Shown here piece after piece: positions 12,613 to 24,752 of a stretch of DNA of 64,000 bases. A program made the translations under genes and the position numbers. The first letter of the stretch is position 1, and every line of letters begins with the position of its first letter. Origin of the DNA: Mesostigma viride. Taxonomy: Eukaryota > Streptophyta > Mesostigmatophyceae > Mesostigmatales > Mesostigmataceae. Location of the stretch: NCBI GenBank assembly GCA_009746045.1, contig RPFO01000027.1, positions 2,988,109 through 3,052,108 on the forward strand, read 5' to 3'. Below the pieces are notes generated by a model. The model saw only the letters and a list, made by a program, of their open reading frames with translations, made no database searches and was not told the origin of the DNA.

Positions 12613-12879
12613 TCAGTAGTAACGAGGTTGCGGCAATGGTGCCGGCTGCCATGCCAATGTCATCGAGGGAGGCTGCTGCCAAGCGGCAGCCGCTGATGTC
12701 GCCGGTGCCGGTGGCTGTTGGTACCATCCCGCGGCTGCAGTTGCTGGTGGCTGCGCGTATGGTGCCGGCGTGTATGGTGCCGGCGCATACTGTGGCTGCG
12801 TCAACGGTGCCGGCGCGGTTGCCGGTGCCAGGACCTGCTGGTACCATCCTAGTACTTGTGCCGGTGGCTGCGCATACGG

Positions 12880-13460
12880 TGCCTGGGCGGCTGCCGTTGG
12901 TGGCGGGTAAAGCGGTGCCGCCGCGGGTGCCGGTGGCGGCGGGTAATAAGGCGGTGCCGCCGCGGGTGCCGGTGGCGGCTGGTAAAGCGGTGCCGCCGCG
13001 GGTGCCGGTGGCGGCGGGTAACAAGGCGGTGCCGCCGCGGGTGCCGGTGGCGGCTGGTAATAAGGCGGTGCCGCCGCGGGTGCCGGTGGCGGCGGGTAAT
13101 AAGGCGATGCCGCCGCGGGTGCCGGTGGCGGCGGGTAATAAGGCGGTGCCGCCGTGGATGCCGGTGGTGGCGGGTAATAAGGCGGTGCCGGCACGGCTGC
13201 TGGTGGTGGCAGGCAAGGCGGTGCTGTCGCCGGTGCTGGTGGTGGCAGGGCTTCTGGCGGCGGGGCCTCGGCTGCCGGTGCCTGCTGCTGCCGCCTCCCC
13301 TGTCGTTGCTGCTGCTGCGGCGGCTGCTGTTGCTGTTGCTGTATTTGCTGCATTTGCTGCAGCAGCAGCCGCTGCTGTTGTTGCTGCTGTTGTTGTTGCT
13401 GCTGCAACTGCTGCTGGAGTTGTCGGTGCTGCTGCTGGACCTCTTGCAGAAGCTGGGCCT
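12880..13460. repeat. Coding microsatellite region in P2 (Pro/Ala/Tyr repeats and poly-Gln)
   Basis: A unit of roughly 54-57 bp, encoding PPYYPPPPAPAAA-type repeats on the minus strand, is repeated about six times at 12900-13200. It is followed at 13310-13440 by CAG/CTG-type triplets encoding Gln. Confidence 0.8.
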
Positions 13461-14116
13461 GCTGCTGTTTCATACACCCTCCAGTTGTGCCTGCACTTCT
13501 GTTGGTACTCGCGTTGTGCCGGGCAGGGCCTCCTGCAACGGCTGCAGCCCCGGGCGCCGTTTCTCCGGCTGGCGCTTCTTGGCATCTGGGGGGGGGGGCT
13601 GGAAGGCCTGCTTGGCGGTGATTCGCTTCGCTCGCCCTAGCCCGGGGTTGGTGATATCCGTGAGCGGTGCCGGTGCCGCATCGGTCATGGTGGTGTCTTG
13701 TGTCCGCCGTTCTCGGGATGGCGTATCAGGAGAACCACACAGATCCATCGTGGCCCGCTGCGGGAATGCGTTACTGAGCAGGATGCTTGGGACGGGCGCA
13801 TTGCCCATCAGGGCAACTAAATTGGGCTCGTTCTCCTGGGCCCACGTCAAACACTCCTGCATTTCATCATTCCATGCGTTTGCAGGGATGGATTTACCCG
13901 GAAACATTACACCAGGGACATCGCACCACTTGGGAGGGTTGTTGGCCACGATGACTGCCACTTGGTTGTGGAAGTGGATGCCGGTGGGTGCGGGCCTGGT
14001 CATGGAAGGAGTAAACGAACATAGCAACGACTTGTAGCTCGAATTCTTCGTTTCGCGGGCTAACAGAGCGCTCATGGTCTTGTTTTTCCAGCCGCCCAAA
14101 ATGATGCCGACATTTT

Positions 14117-14952
14117 TGTTGGAAAGGTAGAGGAAACTAATGGGTTTTACGCAATGCCTTGTGCTTGGCCTTGCTACCCTTTCACCTTGCAGGTGATGAA
14201 AGACTGAGCTTGAAGACAATGGAAGAGAGACCAGAAAAAAAGTTTTATTTCATAGGCTTAGAGGTTAGGAATAGAGGTTCAATAGAGGTGAAATGGAGGT
14301 AGAATGGAGGTTAAATGGAGGTGAAATGGAGGTACCTGCCCTTAGGGGGCAGTTTCCTTTTATACCTTTTAGGCTAGGAAGGATGACATCAGCAATGACA
14401 TCATCACAGAAGCTTGTAGAAACATCCTAGCATATTCCTAGTAGCATATTCCCAGCATATTCTCAGTATATTCCAGGAATATTCCTGGCATATTCTTAGA
14501 ACATTCTAGACATGATCCAATGAGCTGGCATAATAGCTAGATGCCAAGTGTCTACATAATAATGTGCGACATAACATGATTAATAAAGTGACACATCTCT
14601 TCTCCTTGGAGTGACAAGTGTCATACAATGAGTCTACCCACTTGTCATCATGTAAGTCATAACATGTGTCATCATGAGCTTCCAACACTTGTCAGCTCAT
14701 GGACCAAACACTTGTCCACTAGGCCATAGCACCACTTGTCAATCAAATACGTGATGCTACTAGGCTGACTCAGGTTACAAGTCATCCATGTCCAAGTATA
14801 GGACTATGGCACATGAATATTGATCAGCTCATTGAGCCCGTTCCATCTAGCTCATCATAGCTATCAAATTCCCAGTCCATATGGAATAAATCCAACAAGA
14901 AATAAATCAGGCTGGGATATATTGTGGCCAGGTGGATATAATATCCCTAACA
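14117..14952 (-). repeat. 3' LTR of the gag-protease element
   Basis: Copy of 18217-19064 with a few substitutions and a 12-bp deletion. Contains many ACTTGTCA-type short repeats around 14640-14745. Confidence 0.93.
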
Positions 14953-14962
14953 CCCCCCTTAG
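14953..14962 (-). other. Polypurine tract before the 3' LTR
   Basis: Minus strand reads CTAAGGGGGG next to the LTR start TGTTAGGG. Plus-strand priming site by position and composition. Confidence 0.8.
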
Positions 14963-16637
14963 CCACATGGGCACAATGCAAAAGATGACTGGGTAGGTGG
15001 AATCTCAACACCCCCCTTAACCACATGCTCGTAGCATGCCGTCCAGTTGCTAGCATGGTGCAACTGAAAATGAAGATGCCGTCCTCGTGAAACGCTTGAA
15101 GCTCCAACATGCGGTCGTGAGCCGCACTACCGCCACTGATCCCCCCCCCGGCAACGCGAATGAGTGTCCTACCATAGCAGCAACGCACTAGCTGCCCATC
15201 AATCCCGGATGGCTGTTATCCAACCCTTGGTTGGAAAAAGTGCTCTAGATGCTACATTCCCCCCTCACTCAAAGCGGCTGCCCATGGACACAATAGGGCC
15301 ACCCAGTCCCACACATATAATACGGCAACACATGCCAACAAAGAAGGTCCCTATGAGCTAACGCAAACGGTATAGAGGTAGGGCAACGGCAACAATACGT
15401 GCTGTACACACACGGAGCAACATAACATACGCCATCTCACAAAATAAATGACACTAACATCACGTTTTACGCCAAATAAACGGGGTGAGCAAACAAACAT
15501 ATTGGCAACAAATGCCACACAAACAAGGTGCAATACAACCTTCAACACAAAACACAGTGGCCATAACAGATAAACGCGCTTCATAGCAAAGAAAACAGGA
15601 CGTTCAAAACATTACCGCCACAAAGGCGAACACAAGTAACGATTACTTCGTCACGATTCACAAATCAATGCCCGAGAGTAAACATAACGTCCGACATTGC
15701 AGGCTATGCCGAAATGCACAGCCCAATTCGACACAAAGGACGTAAACACTTGCATACAAGCAATGCTCTCAGCACAAAACAAAATAACACACGCGTCACA
15801 GGCACTCAACTCACGAAAACAAGTCGTAGACGACGATATAACGGCGCTTCACTACGCCGCAGACCAGTGCCACAAATAGCGTGCAAAAACTCTGGATATA
15901 CACTCCAGGTACGTAGAAAACGTCTCGTGGGAACAATACCAAAATGCGTGGGCCATCGCCACTGAACGCATGGCAAAATAAACACATAATTGCTGGAAGA
16001 ACACAAAGAAAGAACCAGAAAACGCACGCTTACGGCGCCTCACAATTTCCAGCAAACACGACACAAAAGTCGACATACAAGTTAATTTCCCACAGACAAA
16101 ACATTAGGGCAACCTTGAGGAGTGGGGTCTGTGCATCCTGGGCGACAATTTCCAAGGGTCGTCGCAGCTAGCGCATTTGCAAATGCCATAGCCTGGCCGA
16201 ACACCGTAAACTGACCGACGTGATACCTTGGCAGCATTTTGCACCTGAGTTGACCGTTGGTGCTTGACAGCACTGTGGCTGACAGGTCGCTGTCCACGTC
16301 GTTGTCGGCTCGCTCGAGGCCTCGCGCCAGCACCGGACTTGGCAGTCCAGGACTTGGAAAAATTTTGCAGCTTGGTCGATTTCGCCCTCGCGCCACGAAT
16401 TTGTTCCCCCTCAGTTAGGCTGGCAGCGTTCGAGCGCCGCGCCTTTGGTCTGGTCGCCGGACTTTGGTTACTAGCACCAGTGTCACCTGGTATGCTGGCG
16501 GCGACAACGCGCTCCGCCTGCACTGGGCTGTTCTGGACCGCGGTTTCTGGAAGTACTTCAGCGTCTGACACGGACTTCTCCATTGCGCTGGAAACTTCTC
16601 GAATTGGCGTGAACTTCCACTGGGCCGGCGCAGAGTA
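14963..16637. other. Non-coding interior of the gag-protease element
   Basis: About 1.7 kb between the gag-protease stop and the 3' LTR. Only short unrecognised frames are present (for example 16583-16104 minus). No trace of integrase or reverse transcriptase is visible, so this is either replacement sequence or decayed beyond recognition. Confidence 0.5.
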
Positions 16638-18197
16638 TCAAAAGCCACGCAGTGTGCGAGTAATGCCCAGTAGGCCGCCCCCGATCCCGCATACACGGGC
16701 AAGCATGGCCAGTATGACCGTTAGGCCCACGGCCAGCCACTCCGCCGCGTGTCCCGAGGCACGTGAGATGCTGCGCTCGCTGCTCGCCATTTTCTGCCCT
16801 TGACAGGCAGCGTCGACGTCCTTGAAGCTCGTCGCCGAAGATTTCAGCTCTGGGATGGCGTCCATTGCTGCGTCCGCACCGCGCGCGGGCAAAAAGTAGG
16901 TGTTGTTCCTCGTCACGATGCTGCAGGGCCTGCTGTCCAGCACAGCAACCCGCTTGGCGAGGTCGACGTTGTGGCCATCCTTGACGAGCTGGCCGACAGA
17001 TAAAAGTCGGGTGCTCAGCTTTGGAACGAGCAGCGCGTTTTGGAGGTGCACGTCTGCCTCCTGGCCCGGCAGCTTCATCTTGACAGTCCCGATGGCTGTC
17101 GCCTTCAGTTTGCCGCCTGAGCCGGCGATTTCCCTGTCGTGAGGGTGCAGGCACACGAAATCCGACGGGCATGGCGTCATGTGACAGCTCGCTGCAGAAT
17201 CCAGCACCCAGCTGGTCGGCGCCTTCTTTTCATATTGCGTGAGTGCAGCAGCGTCCAACGGCGATGGCGACTCGGCGATGGTGGCAAAGACGAAGCCGGA
17301 TGGCATTTCTGCAGCCTCCTGGGTGATGTGCGCCTCGCTGGCACCTGGTGAGTGCTCCTTTCTCGCCTCTGATGTCGCATGGTTCCGTCGCGTCGCCTGG
17401 TTCTTGCGTTCTTGCTTCAGCTCCGGATGCTTCTCCCAGCACTGGGCCTCCACGTGCCCGAGCTTCTTGCAGTGATAGCACCGCTTTCCTCCACTTTTCT
17501 TGGTAGTAGTGTGGAAAGCTTGGCCGTCCGATGAGCTCTCCTTCTTTGCTTCAGCAGAACGCCCTCCCATCAGCATGTCCTCCGCTTCCAGCAGCGCAGC
17601 CTTGACCTCCTCCAAGTTGTCCTCCTCCTTGAAATGCACCGATATCAGCGCAGGGCGATATTTGTCTGGCAGGCCGCTCTTGAGAATGGCTGCGAAGTCT
17701 TGGTCACTCATGACTGAGCCCCCCACAGCACGGTACTCCGCCAGCAGCAGCAGTCCCCTTAGGATATACTGCCCCATGGTCTCCCCTGGCTTCATTTGCA
17801 GCCTGTGCAGCTGGACCCTGAGGTCCATCCGGTGGCTCTTGGTGAGCTTTTGCTGCTCGTAGACCTCCCTCAGCGTCTTGTAGAGCTTGCTGCCAGATTG
17901 GTCTGGCACGAGCAATAGGATGCGCCTCGCTTCTCCAACAAGTGCAGCTGAGATGACAAGGCCGACAGCCATGTCAGCCTTCGGGTCCTCCTTGGTGCCA
18001 AGCAGAACATCCTTAACCCCGTAGAAGCGACAGAAACCCTCAAGGGATGTCTTGGTCTCCTCCCAGCCACGTAGACTTGTGCCATCGAACTTCAGCACCA
18101 TCTTGGAGCACACATTCAGCATAGGAGTGTAGTCCACCTCGCTTGCCATGGAGCTTGTAACTGGGCTGGGTTTCTTGGTGGTCTTCTTGGAGCTCAT
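16638..18197 (-). CDS. gag: Copia-type Gag-protease with a hydrophobic C-terminal tail
   Basis: 519 residues in one open frame. The start is the ATG at 18197, 20 bases inside the 5' LTR edge; an upstream TTG in frame is not a likely start. The UBN2-type Gag domain covers about the first 230 residues. A zinc knuckle CYHCKKLGHVEAQC follows, then a copia protease with active site WVLDSAASCHMT and downstream LLSVGQL. The place where the integrase HHCC domain should begin is instead a short linker and a strongly hydrophobic segment (WLAVGLTVILAMLAR, then GIGGGLLGI) before the stop. Gag would package element RNA and the protease would mature it. The hydrophobic tail is not a normal copia feature and may be captured or frame-shifted sequence. 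The frame is intact, so the protein could still be made. Confidence 0.92.
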   Translation of the reverse strand: MSSKKTTKKPSPVTSSMASEVDYTPMLNVCSKMVLKFDGTSLRGWEETKTSLEGFCRFYGVKDVLLGTKEDPKADMAVGLVISAALVGEARRILLLVPDQSGSKLYKTLREVYEQQKLTKSHRMDLRVQLHRLQMKPGETMGQYILRGLLLLAEYRAVGGSVMSDQDFAAILKSGLPDKYRPALISVHFKEEDNLEEVKAALLEAEDMLMGGRSAEAKKESSSDGQAFHTTTKKSGGKRCYHCKKLGHVEAQCWEKHPELKQERKNQATRRNHATSEARKEHSPGASEAHITQEAAEMPSGFVFATIAESPSPLDAAALTQYEKKAPTSWVLDSAASCHMTPCPSDFVCLHPHDREIAGSGGKLKATAIGTVKMKLPGQEADVHLQNALLVPKLSTRLLSVGQLVKDGHNVDLAKRVAVLDSRPCSIVTRNNTYFLPARGADAAMDAIPELKSSATSFKDVDAACQGQKMASSERSISRASGHAAEWLAVGLTVILAMLARVCGIGGGLLGITRTLRGF

Positions 18198-18200
18198 GAA

Positions 18201-18216
18201 CAATCCTCCGATACCA
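18201..18216 (-). other. Primer binding site (initiator tRNA-Met type)
   Basis: Reads TGGTATCGGAGGATTG immediately after the 5' LTR. The first 11 bases differ at one position from the common copia site TGGTATCAGAG. Confidence 0.85.
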
Positions 18217-19064
18217 TGTTGGAAAGGTAGAGGAAACTAATGGGTTTTACACAATGCCTTGTGCTTGGCCTTGCTACCCTTTCACCTTGCAGGTGATGAA
18301 CGGACTCAGCTTGAAGACAATGGAAGAGAGACCAGAAAAAGAGTTTTATTTCATAGGCTTAGAGGTTAGGAATAGAGGTTCAATAGAGGTGAAATGGAGG
18401 TAGAATGGAGGTTAAATGGAGGTGAAATGGAGGTACCTGCCCTTAGGGGGCAGTTTCCTTTTATACCTTTTAGGCTAGGAAGGATGACATCAGCAATGAC
18501 ATCATCACAGAAGCTTGTAGAAACATCCTAGCATATTCCTAGTAGCATATTCCCAGCATATTCTCAGTATATTCCAGGAATATTCCTGGCATATTCTTAG
18601 AACATTCCTAGAACATTCTAGACATGATCCAATGAGCTGGCATAATAGCTAGATGCCAAGTGTCTACATAATAATGTGCGACATAACATGATTAATAAAG
18701 TGACACATCTCTTCTCCTTGGAGTGACAAGTGTCATACAATGAGTCTACCCACTTGTCATCATGTAAGTCATAACATGTGTCATCATGAGCTTCCAACAC
18801 TTGTCAGCTCATGGACCAAACACTTGTCCACTAGGCCATAGCACCACTTGTCAATCAAATACGTGATGCTACTAGGCTGACTCAGGTTACAAGTCATCCA
18901 TGTCCAAGTATAGGACTATGGCACATGAATATTGATCAGCTCATTGAGCCCGTTCCATCTAGCTCATCATAGCTATCAAATTCCCAGTCCATATGGAATA
19001 AATCCAACAAGAAATAAATCAGGCTGGGATATATTGTGGCCAGGTGGATATAATATCCCTAACA
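18217..19064 (-). repeat. 5' LTR of the gag-protease element
   Basis: Copy of 14117-14952. Its inner edge abuts the primer binding site. Confidence 0.93.
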
Positions 19065-19808
19065 ATTTTGCCTCCATGGGTGAAGGTTCACGACGGCCCG
19101 AGCCATGATCCCGCATTCGGCCCTAAAACCAGGAACCCCGCCCCCCACAGATATGGTGCTCTCATTTCGACCTTGGACCGGCATTGTCTTGAGCACCGGT
19201 GGATCAGGTGAAGGAAATTTCAATGTCATCTTGGCATCCTCCAGCTCGGAACGACTGAACGCTGGCCCTTTGCCACGCTCGTCGGCCGGGGTACTTTCCA
19301 TCACGTTGTCAATGGAATTGTTCCCCGTCAGGTCGGAGGAACCCAGGTGTGCACCACGCGGCTGGCCGGATCGTCATCGCCACTGTCGACCATCTTGTCG
19401 TCACTGTCATTCTTGTCGTCACGGTCCTTTTTGTCCCCGGCAACCTTGCCCTTCCCGCCCAAATTACTATGAAGATCTACCATCCCCGCCAGGTCATCCT
19501 CGGAAACTGGAGATGCCGGCCGGGAGGGGGGGACGTGGGTTCTTGCCGACATGATGAGTCGCTTCCTGGTCTTGCTTGGACGACCCAGCAAAACATTCGG
19601 GGTACATCCATTCTGCCCCTTCTTCAGCACTTGGGTCCTTGAATAGCCCCGTGCATATCCCATGGACGTGCTTTCCACACGACCCACTGCATGGGTGATT
19701 GGCGCCACTCAAGAGCTCCTCCTTAGAAACGCCATCCTCAGAAGCTCCGCCTCCCAATTTCCTACACTTTTCGCCTGCAAAGCAGGCATCACCGTTGCTC
19801 TCTGACAT

Positions 19809-20963
19809 TGATTACTCACTTTTCCGCAGCACTACTCATTGCTTCCGGCATTATCGCCAACAATCGTTTAGCCGCACCGAATACCATCGTTTCCGGCGTT
19901 GAATTCATTCCAAGACGGAGGCACTGGCTGGAGCCCCGGCTCAGGCGGGAGATCCGGCGTTTGAATGAGGTGACAGTTGCGGATCCCAGGCATTATAGTA
20001 TCTCCAGGCTTCGTGTCCGTATCCGAGGACAAGGCATCGTATCTCCGCAGACAAGGTTTTCCCCAGCGGAGGCCAGGCATCGTATCACCGCGGACAGGGT
20101 TTTCCATAGCCGAGGCAGGCAACGTATAAATTATTCCCCAGCCGAGCCTGCCGAGGCCAGGCATCGTATCTCTGCGGACAAGGTTTTCCCCAGCGGAGGC
20201 CAGGCATCGTATCTCCGCGGACAAAGTTTCCGTAGCCGACACAGGAATCTTATAAAATATTCCCCAGCCGAGCCTGCCGAGGCCAGGCATCGTATCTCCG
20301 CGGACAAGGTCTTCCCCAGCGGAGGCCAGGCATCGTATCTCCGCGGACAAGGTTTCCGTAGCCGAGGCAGGAATCTTATAAAATATTCCCCAGCCGAGGC
20401 CAGGCATCGTATCTCCGCGGACAAGGTTTCCCCAGCGGAGGCCAGGCATCGTATCTCCGCGGACAAGGTTTCCGTAGCCGAGGCAGGCAACGTATACAAT
20501 ATTCCCCAGCCGAGGCCAGGCATCGTATCTCCGCGGACAAGGCTTCCCCAGCGGAGGCCAGGCATCGTACAGTAGCTCGACCTAAACTGTACACTGTAAC
20601 CTGATGTGCGTGAGAGGTACGCCGAAGGCATGATGATTGTCTGTCAAGCAACGCCACGGTGTCATCAGTGCTATTACAATGTCTTAAAGAGGTGCTGCAG
20701 GTGAGACAACCGGCTGCTAATAATCTGCATGCTGTAGCGTTTGTTGTGCGAATTAAATGGCGCCTCTGGATTTTGGGGTCTCTGGATTTTGCAGGGGACG
20801 AAGGGTATGAAATGCGGATGCTATTAAATGGTGACAGAAGCAGACAGGACCTAGACTAGAGGTGGCCAATCTACGTGACATAACCAGTTGTGGCTACGTA
20901 GTAATGGTAGGGTAGCTGCGTCCAGGTACCTTGGTTTGAAGTTTCTACTATCGCAGTCTGAGC
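19809..20963. promoter_or_regulatory. Divergent intergenic region between P2 and T2, with a tandem repeat
   Basis: Lies between the starts of two divergent genes. Half of it (about 20030-20572) is the hairpin-forming tandem repeat listed separately. No CCAAT inverted repeat like those of copies A and B was found. Confidence 0.4.
20030..20572. repeat. Compound tandem repeat upstream of T2
   Basis: The core GGCCAGGCATCGTATCTCCG recurs at least eight times, spaced alternately by about 43 and 74-80 bp, giving a higher-order unit of about 120 bp. Each core can form a hairpin through CTCCGC and GCGGAG. It is the only tandem repeat in the P2-T2 intergenic region. Confidence 0.85.
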
Positions 20964-23900
20964 TTGGGAATCCAGGTTGTTGCGTTTACAGATAGGGAGA
21001 ATGCTGACGGAGTAGGCACAATGGACGATGACGCAGTGGAACCGGATGTGCTAATGTGGGATGGCAGATTGGATGACGGGTGGGATGCCGACGATCCCGA
21101 TTACGAATTTTCATTCCACGATGGCGTACAGGAACCGCCAACTGAAGCCAAACGTCCTGGCAAGCAGAGAACAGACGCGCTTCGTGAGCAGAAGCTGGCT
21201 GCTGTTACGGGCGACATGGCGAAGCGGTATTGTTGCACAGAGCAGCGCTGCCTTCACCAGTTTAACAGTTACCTCGTAGACCACAGGACCTGGACAGCCG
21301 TGCGCCAGGAATTTTACAGCCATCCTGACAAGGCGCGCATGGCAACCCTGGCTGACATCATCCGATCAGGTGGGGTAGGCAGCATTGAGGTGAAGCCCCC
21401 CGGCCCAGGTGGTCAGTACCACCACATCAGATTCAAAAGTCCATTGCATGTGGATGTGCACGTCGATGGCGCCACGCGCACCATCAGCGGGTGTGCGACT
21501 GCAATCCGCAAAGTGTTGGGCGTGGAGCCAACAAAAACCTGGAACAAGGTGGTGAAGGGGGTCGCCTACAGCAAGCAGTTTTTCGATGCGGTGGACCGTG
21601 ACACCCTGACCAGTCATGGATTGCCGGGTGTGTGCCACGAGGAGACTCCGCGCCGGACGCCTGTCGCTGGGCGCTCTAGTGCCACGGAGTACGCTGCTAC
21701 CTGGATCTGCCGGCTGGTGAGCGAACTGGGGGACAGCGACCCCGCCCACCCGGATGTTGCCTACATGGATGTTATCCCCATCACCGACATGCACCAGCTC
21801 TACGTGGCCGATGCCAAGCTCGAGTTCCCTGGAGATGAGCATAATAGAGGCCGCTTGATGATCCTGAAGTACCGGGCGTTCCATGTGGTGTGGACCGCGT
21901 TCTGCGAGGGCAACAGTCTACTTCCAGGGGTCGCCCAAGGTCATCTTGAAGACGAGCGCCAAGAACGTCGGGCAGTGCGCGACCTGCGTCGAGTTGCGGC
22001 ACCTGCACACCCATGCGTCGGACAAAGCACAGCGGAACTACATCGCTCATCTCACCAAGGCACACCTCGCCCTGGTGAGGTTTGCGCGCCATGCAATTGT
22101 ACTGGCAACAGCGCGACTTGGCCCTGCTGATGCTCTTGTGGATTTCACTCTGCATTGACAAGATTGACCATGCGAAGACGTACTTTCCTAATTAAGCTGG
22201 TCAACGGCCCATCCTCCTGGCAGTCCCACGCGAAGAGCATGGTGCAGTTTTTGACTCTTCTGCGTATGCGCGCACGCGTACAAGGCATTCTGGTTTCCCG
22301 TCCTGCCATGCGTGCTCCTAGATGAGGGCCTCTCAGGTAGCGTCACTGTCACGATGCTGATGCACGTGTTACTATGCATGATACGTGATGCCCCGTGGAG
22401 GCGGCTCGGCAATAGAAGCATGCCACGCTGCCTAGTCCTGCAAATGGACGGCGGTTCTGAAAACCGCAACTACACAGTCCTTCTCTGGGCGTGGTGGCTC
22501 GTCCATGTGGGGCTCTTTGACGTGGTGGCGAGGGCACACGCATGCAGACTGTGACCAAACGTTCGGGGTGCTGGTCGGGTATACATGGACCACGGCGTCG
22601 GCGCGAGAGCAAAGAAGTCCAACATATTCCCCACGATGGAGAGCTGGGAGCAAGCAATTCGAGACGCGTTCCACGGCAGCAGCAACGCCACGGTGCCAGA
22701 GGGCGTGGATGTGCAGTGGCTGGGTGAGGTATACGATGTCCAAGCGTTCCTCGTGTGGCTGAAAGCCTCCAAGTTCGAGAAATGGTGCAGGTCACGCGAC
22801 TGGTGCGCCGCGGTGGGGAAAGAAGAGTCTGAGAAAGTAGGGCAATCTATGAAGCCGCACCATGTCTTGTTCTTCAAGGTGGTGGGAAATGACGAGGTGT
22901 GGATGGCGTACCGCTTCACCGAGTCGAAGCGAACTCCATGGCAGCCCGCTGGGGTGCGCGATGAAGACGCGCCGCGGAGCGGCAGGGCACGCATGCACCC
23001 CTACAAGCACGACGACGCGGGGAAGCCTCTGTTCGGGGTCCGCGTGGTGGATCCGGACCTGGTCGCTAATTTGGAAGACACTCCCAAGACGGCGCCACTC
23101 GACATGCGCTTTTTTGACAGGGAGCTCGTCAAGATCCAGAACGCGGTGGCATCCCTGCCCAGCAGCTGGCAGACCTTCTTCAATGCCACGGACATCCAGC
23201 CCACCGTCAAGTTTTTGAAGGAGGCTGAACAGTTCCCGGACAAGATGCCCAAGAAGTTGCAGCCTTTGCCATGGCCAACGCGTGCAGAAATCGCAGCAAT
23301 GCGTGATCGTGAGGCTGCCGCGGCTGCGGCTCAACCGGCTGTGACCCAAGCGGACATCACAACAGCCCTCATTGACGAGGCGGCGCTCCGGGCAGCGCCG
23401 TTGGTAGACCCTGTCTGCCACGATGGTCGCACGCGTGCGGAGTGGGTGGAGGAAGACCGCGCGTTTGGGGCCAAGGTGGCATTCGAGGAGCGCCTCAAGG
23501 GCGTGCAGGCTGGCTCGCCTGTTATATACAAGCATCCCAATGCCGACATGCTCTGCAACTCTGAACTGCCATGGACCCCTGTACTGTACGGGGAGGTGAA
23601 GGAGGTGCATCAGGGCAGCGAGGAGGGCGCTGAGCCTCATCTTGAGGTGTACGTGTACCGCGCCAAGCACTTGCGCGACTCGTGGCACCCATGGATACCT
23701 GACGTGGCTGTATGGCCGCATCCACCATCTGCCAACGTGGACCGCCACGTGGTGACCATCCCGGCATCGGCCCTTGTCCTCACCCATTGGGCGCCACCCA
23801 TGCAGCAAGCGGAAGTCCCTTCCCGTCCGCTCAGTGTCCTTGGATGCTAAGAAGAAGCTCACCAAGGACAGTTGGAACGCGCTCAAGCTGGTGCCATGTG

Positions 23901-24424
23901 ACGCAATTAGTCGCCCTGCTATCGACTGGCAAGCGGTCTCCACCACAGCGGGTATGAGGCGCCTGACTGGAACACGCTGGGAGGACATTTTGAAGGCGGT
24001 GAAGAGCGGCGGGCGCTGCCTGGTGGGGCAAGTCGTGTGCCAGTGGGCAATCAAGCACGTGCGAGACGAGCATGGCAACCTGGTGAAGAACCAGAAGGAG
24101 AGGTTCCATGGCCGCGTCGCGGTCGTCAATACCCAGCATGACATGGTGGGCCTATTCTGGGGTGCGCATTGGGAGGAAGAGGCCGTGAGCACCGTGGCAC
24201 TCCCTGAGCTAGGAAGAGTGATCTGTGCATGCCCAGGTGTTAAAGTCCCTGAACTTCAGGCATCCGAGATCGCCAGGGCTGTAGACTACCTACGCGCACA
24301 CGCCGCCGGCGCGCCGGCTGCCAAGCCTACCAACCGTGCGCGCGCGCCCGCCCGCGCGCAGGCTGCTGCTGCGGAGGAGGCGGGTGGGGTTGACGAGGAC
24401 GAGGATGATGATGATGATGATGAT

Positions 24425-24752
24425 GGTGAGGAGGAGGAGGAGGAGGAGGAGGAGGAGGAGGAGGAGGAGGAGGAGGAGGAGGAGGAGGAGGAGGAGGAGG
24501 AGGAGGAGGAGGAGGAGGAGGAGGAGGAGGAGGAGGAGGAGGAGGAGGAGGAGGAGGAGGAGGAGGAGGAGGAGGAGGAGGAGGAGGAGGAGGAGGAGGA
24601 GGAGGAGGAGGAGGAGGAGGAGGAGGAGGAGGAGGGGGAGGATGACGATGAGGACGAGGATAAGGATGATGATGATGAGGAGGAGGAGGAGGAGGAGGAG
24701 GAGGAGGAGGAGGAGGAGGAGGAGGAGGAGGAGGAGGAGGAGGAGGAGGAGG
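24425..24752. repeat. GGA microsatellite encoding poly-Glu in T2
   Basis: Almost uninterrupted GAG triplets for about 220 bp, a GAT/GAC-rich break near 24640-24680, then another about 75 bp. It reads as roughly 95 Glu residues with some Asp. Confidence 0.95.

Larger units (their letters stand above)
14117..19064 (-). mobile_element. Non-autonomous copia-type LTR retrotransposon (gag-protease only)
   Basis: The target duplication ATTTT lies at 14112-14116 and 19065-19069. Two LTRs of about 840 bp with canonical TG...CA termini (TGTTAGGG ... CCAACA in element orientation) lie at 14117-14952 and 18217-19064. A primer binding site matching initiator tRNA-Met (TGGTATCGGAG) follows the 5' LTR, and a purine run (AAGGGGGG) precedes the 3' LTR. 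The only long gene encodes Gag and protease; integrase, reverse transcriptase and RNase H are absent. It resembles the TR-GAG type of non-autonomous element. LTRs differ by a 12-bp indel and a few substitutions. Confidence 0.92.
12613..19808 (-). pseudogene. P2: PHD-like, Q/P/Y-rich gene interrupted by a gag-protease LTR element
   Basis: Starts at 19808. The N-terminus has a Cys/His cluster like a PHD finger (CSGSC, HGIC, WMYPEC), in which the usual first Cys of the final pair is Tyr. It continues in shifted frames (19708-19328 and 19304-19065), is cut by the element 14117-19064 with target duplication ATTTT, and resumes at 14116 so that RQN joins VGIILGGWKNK in frame. It runs to a stop at 13470, where a one-base shift leads into 13473-12613: a poly-Gln stretch followed by repeats rich in Pro, Ala and YYPPPP, ending RYY. 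At least three frameshifts mark it as decayed. Unknown function. It is divergent from T2 at 20964, the same layout as P1 and T1, and like P1 its tail is Tyr-rich and ends in Tyr, so it may be the partner of T2. Confidence 0.6.

Noticed and set aside
12564-14037. Plus-strand frames of 358 and 393 residues
   Set aside because: Low-complexity shadows of P2 on the minus strand, with no domain and no independent start context.
14506-14688. Identical 60-residue frame found twice (also 18618-18800)
   Set aside because: It is identical because it lies in the two LTRs of the same element, and there is no sign of coding selection.
22792-24192. 466-residue minus-strand frame opposite T2
   Set aside because: High GC content keeps the antisense frame open. 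It has no motif, while the plus frames align with T1.
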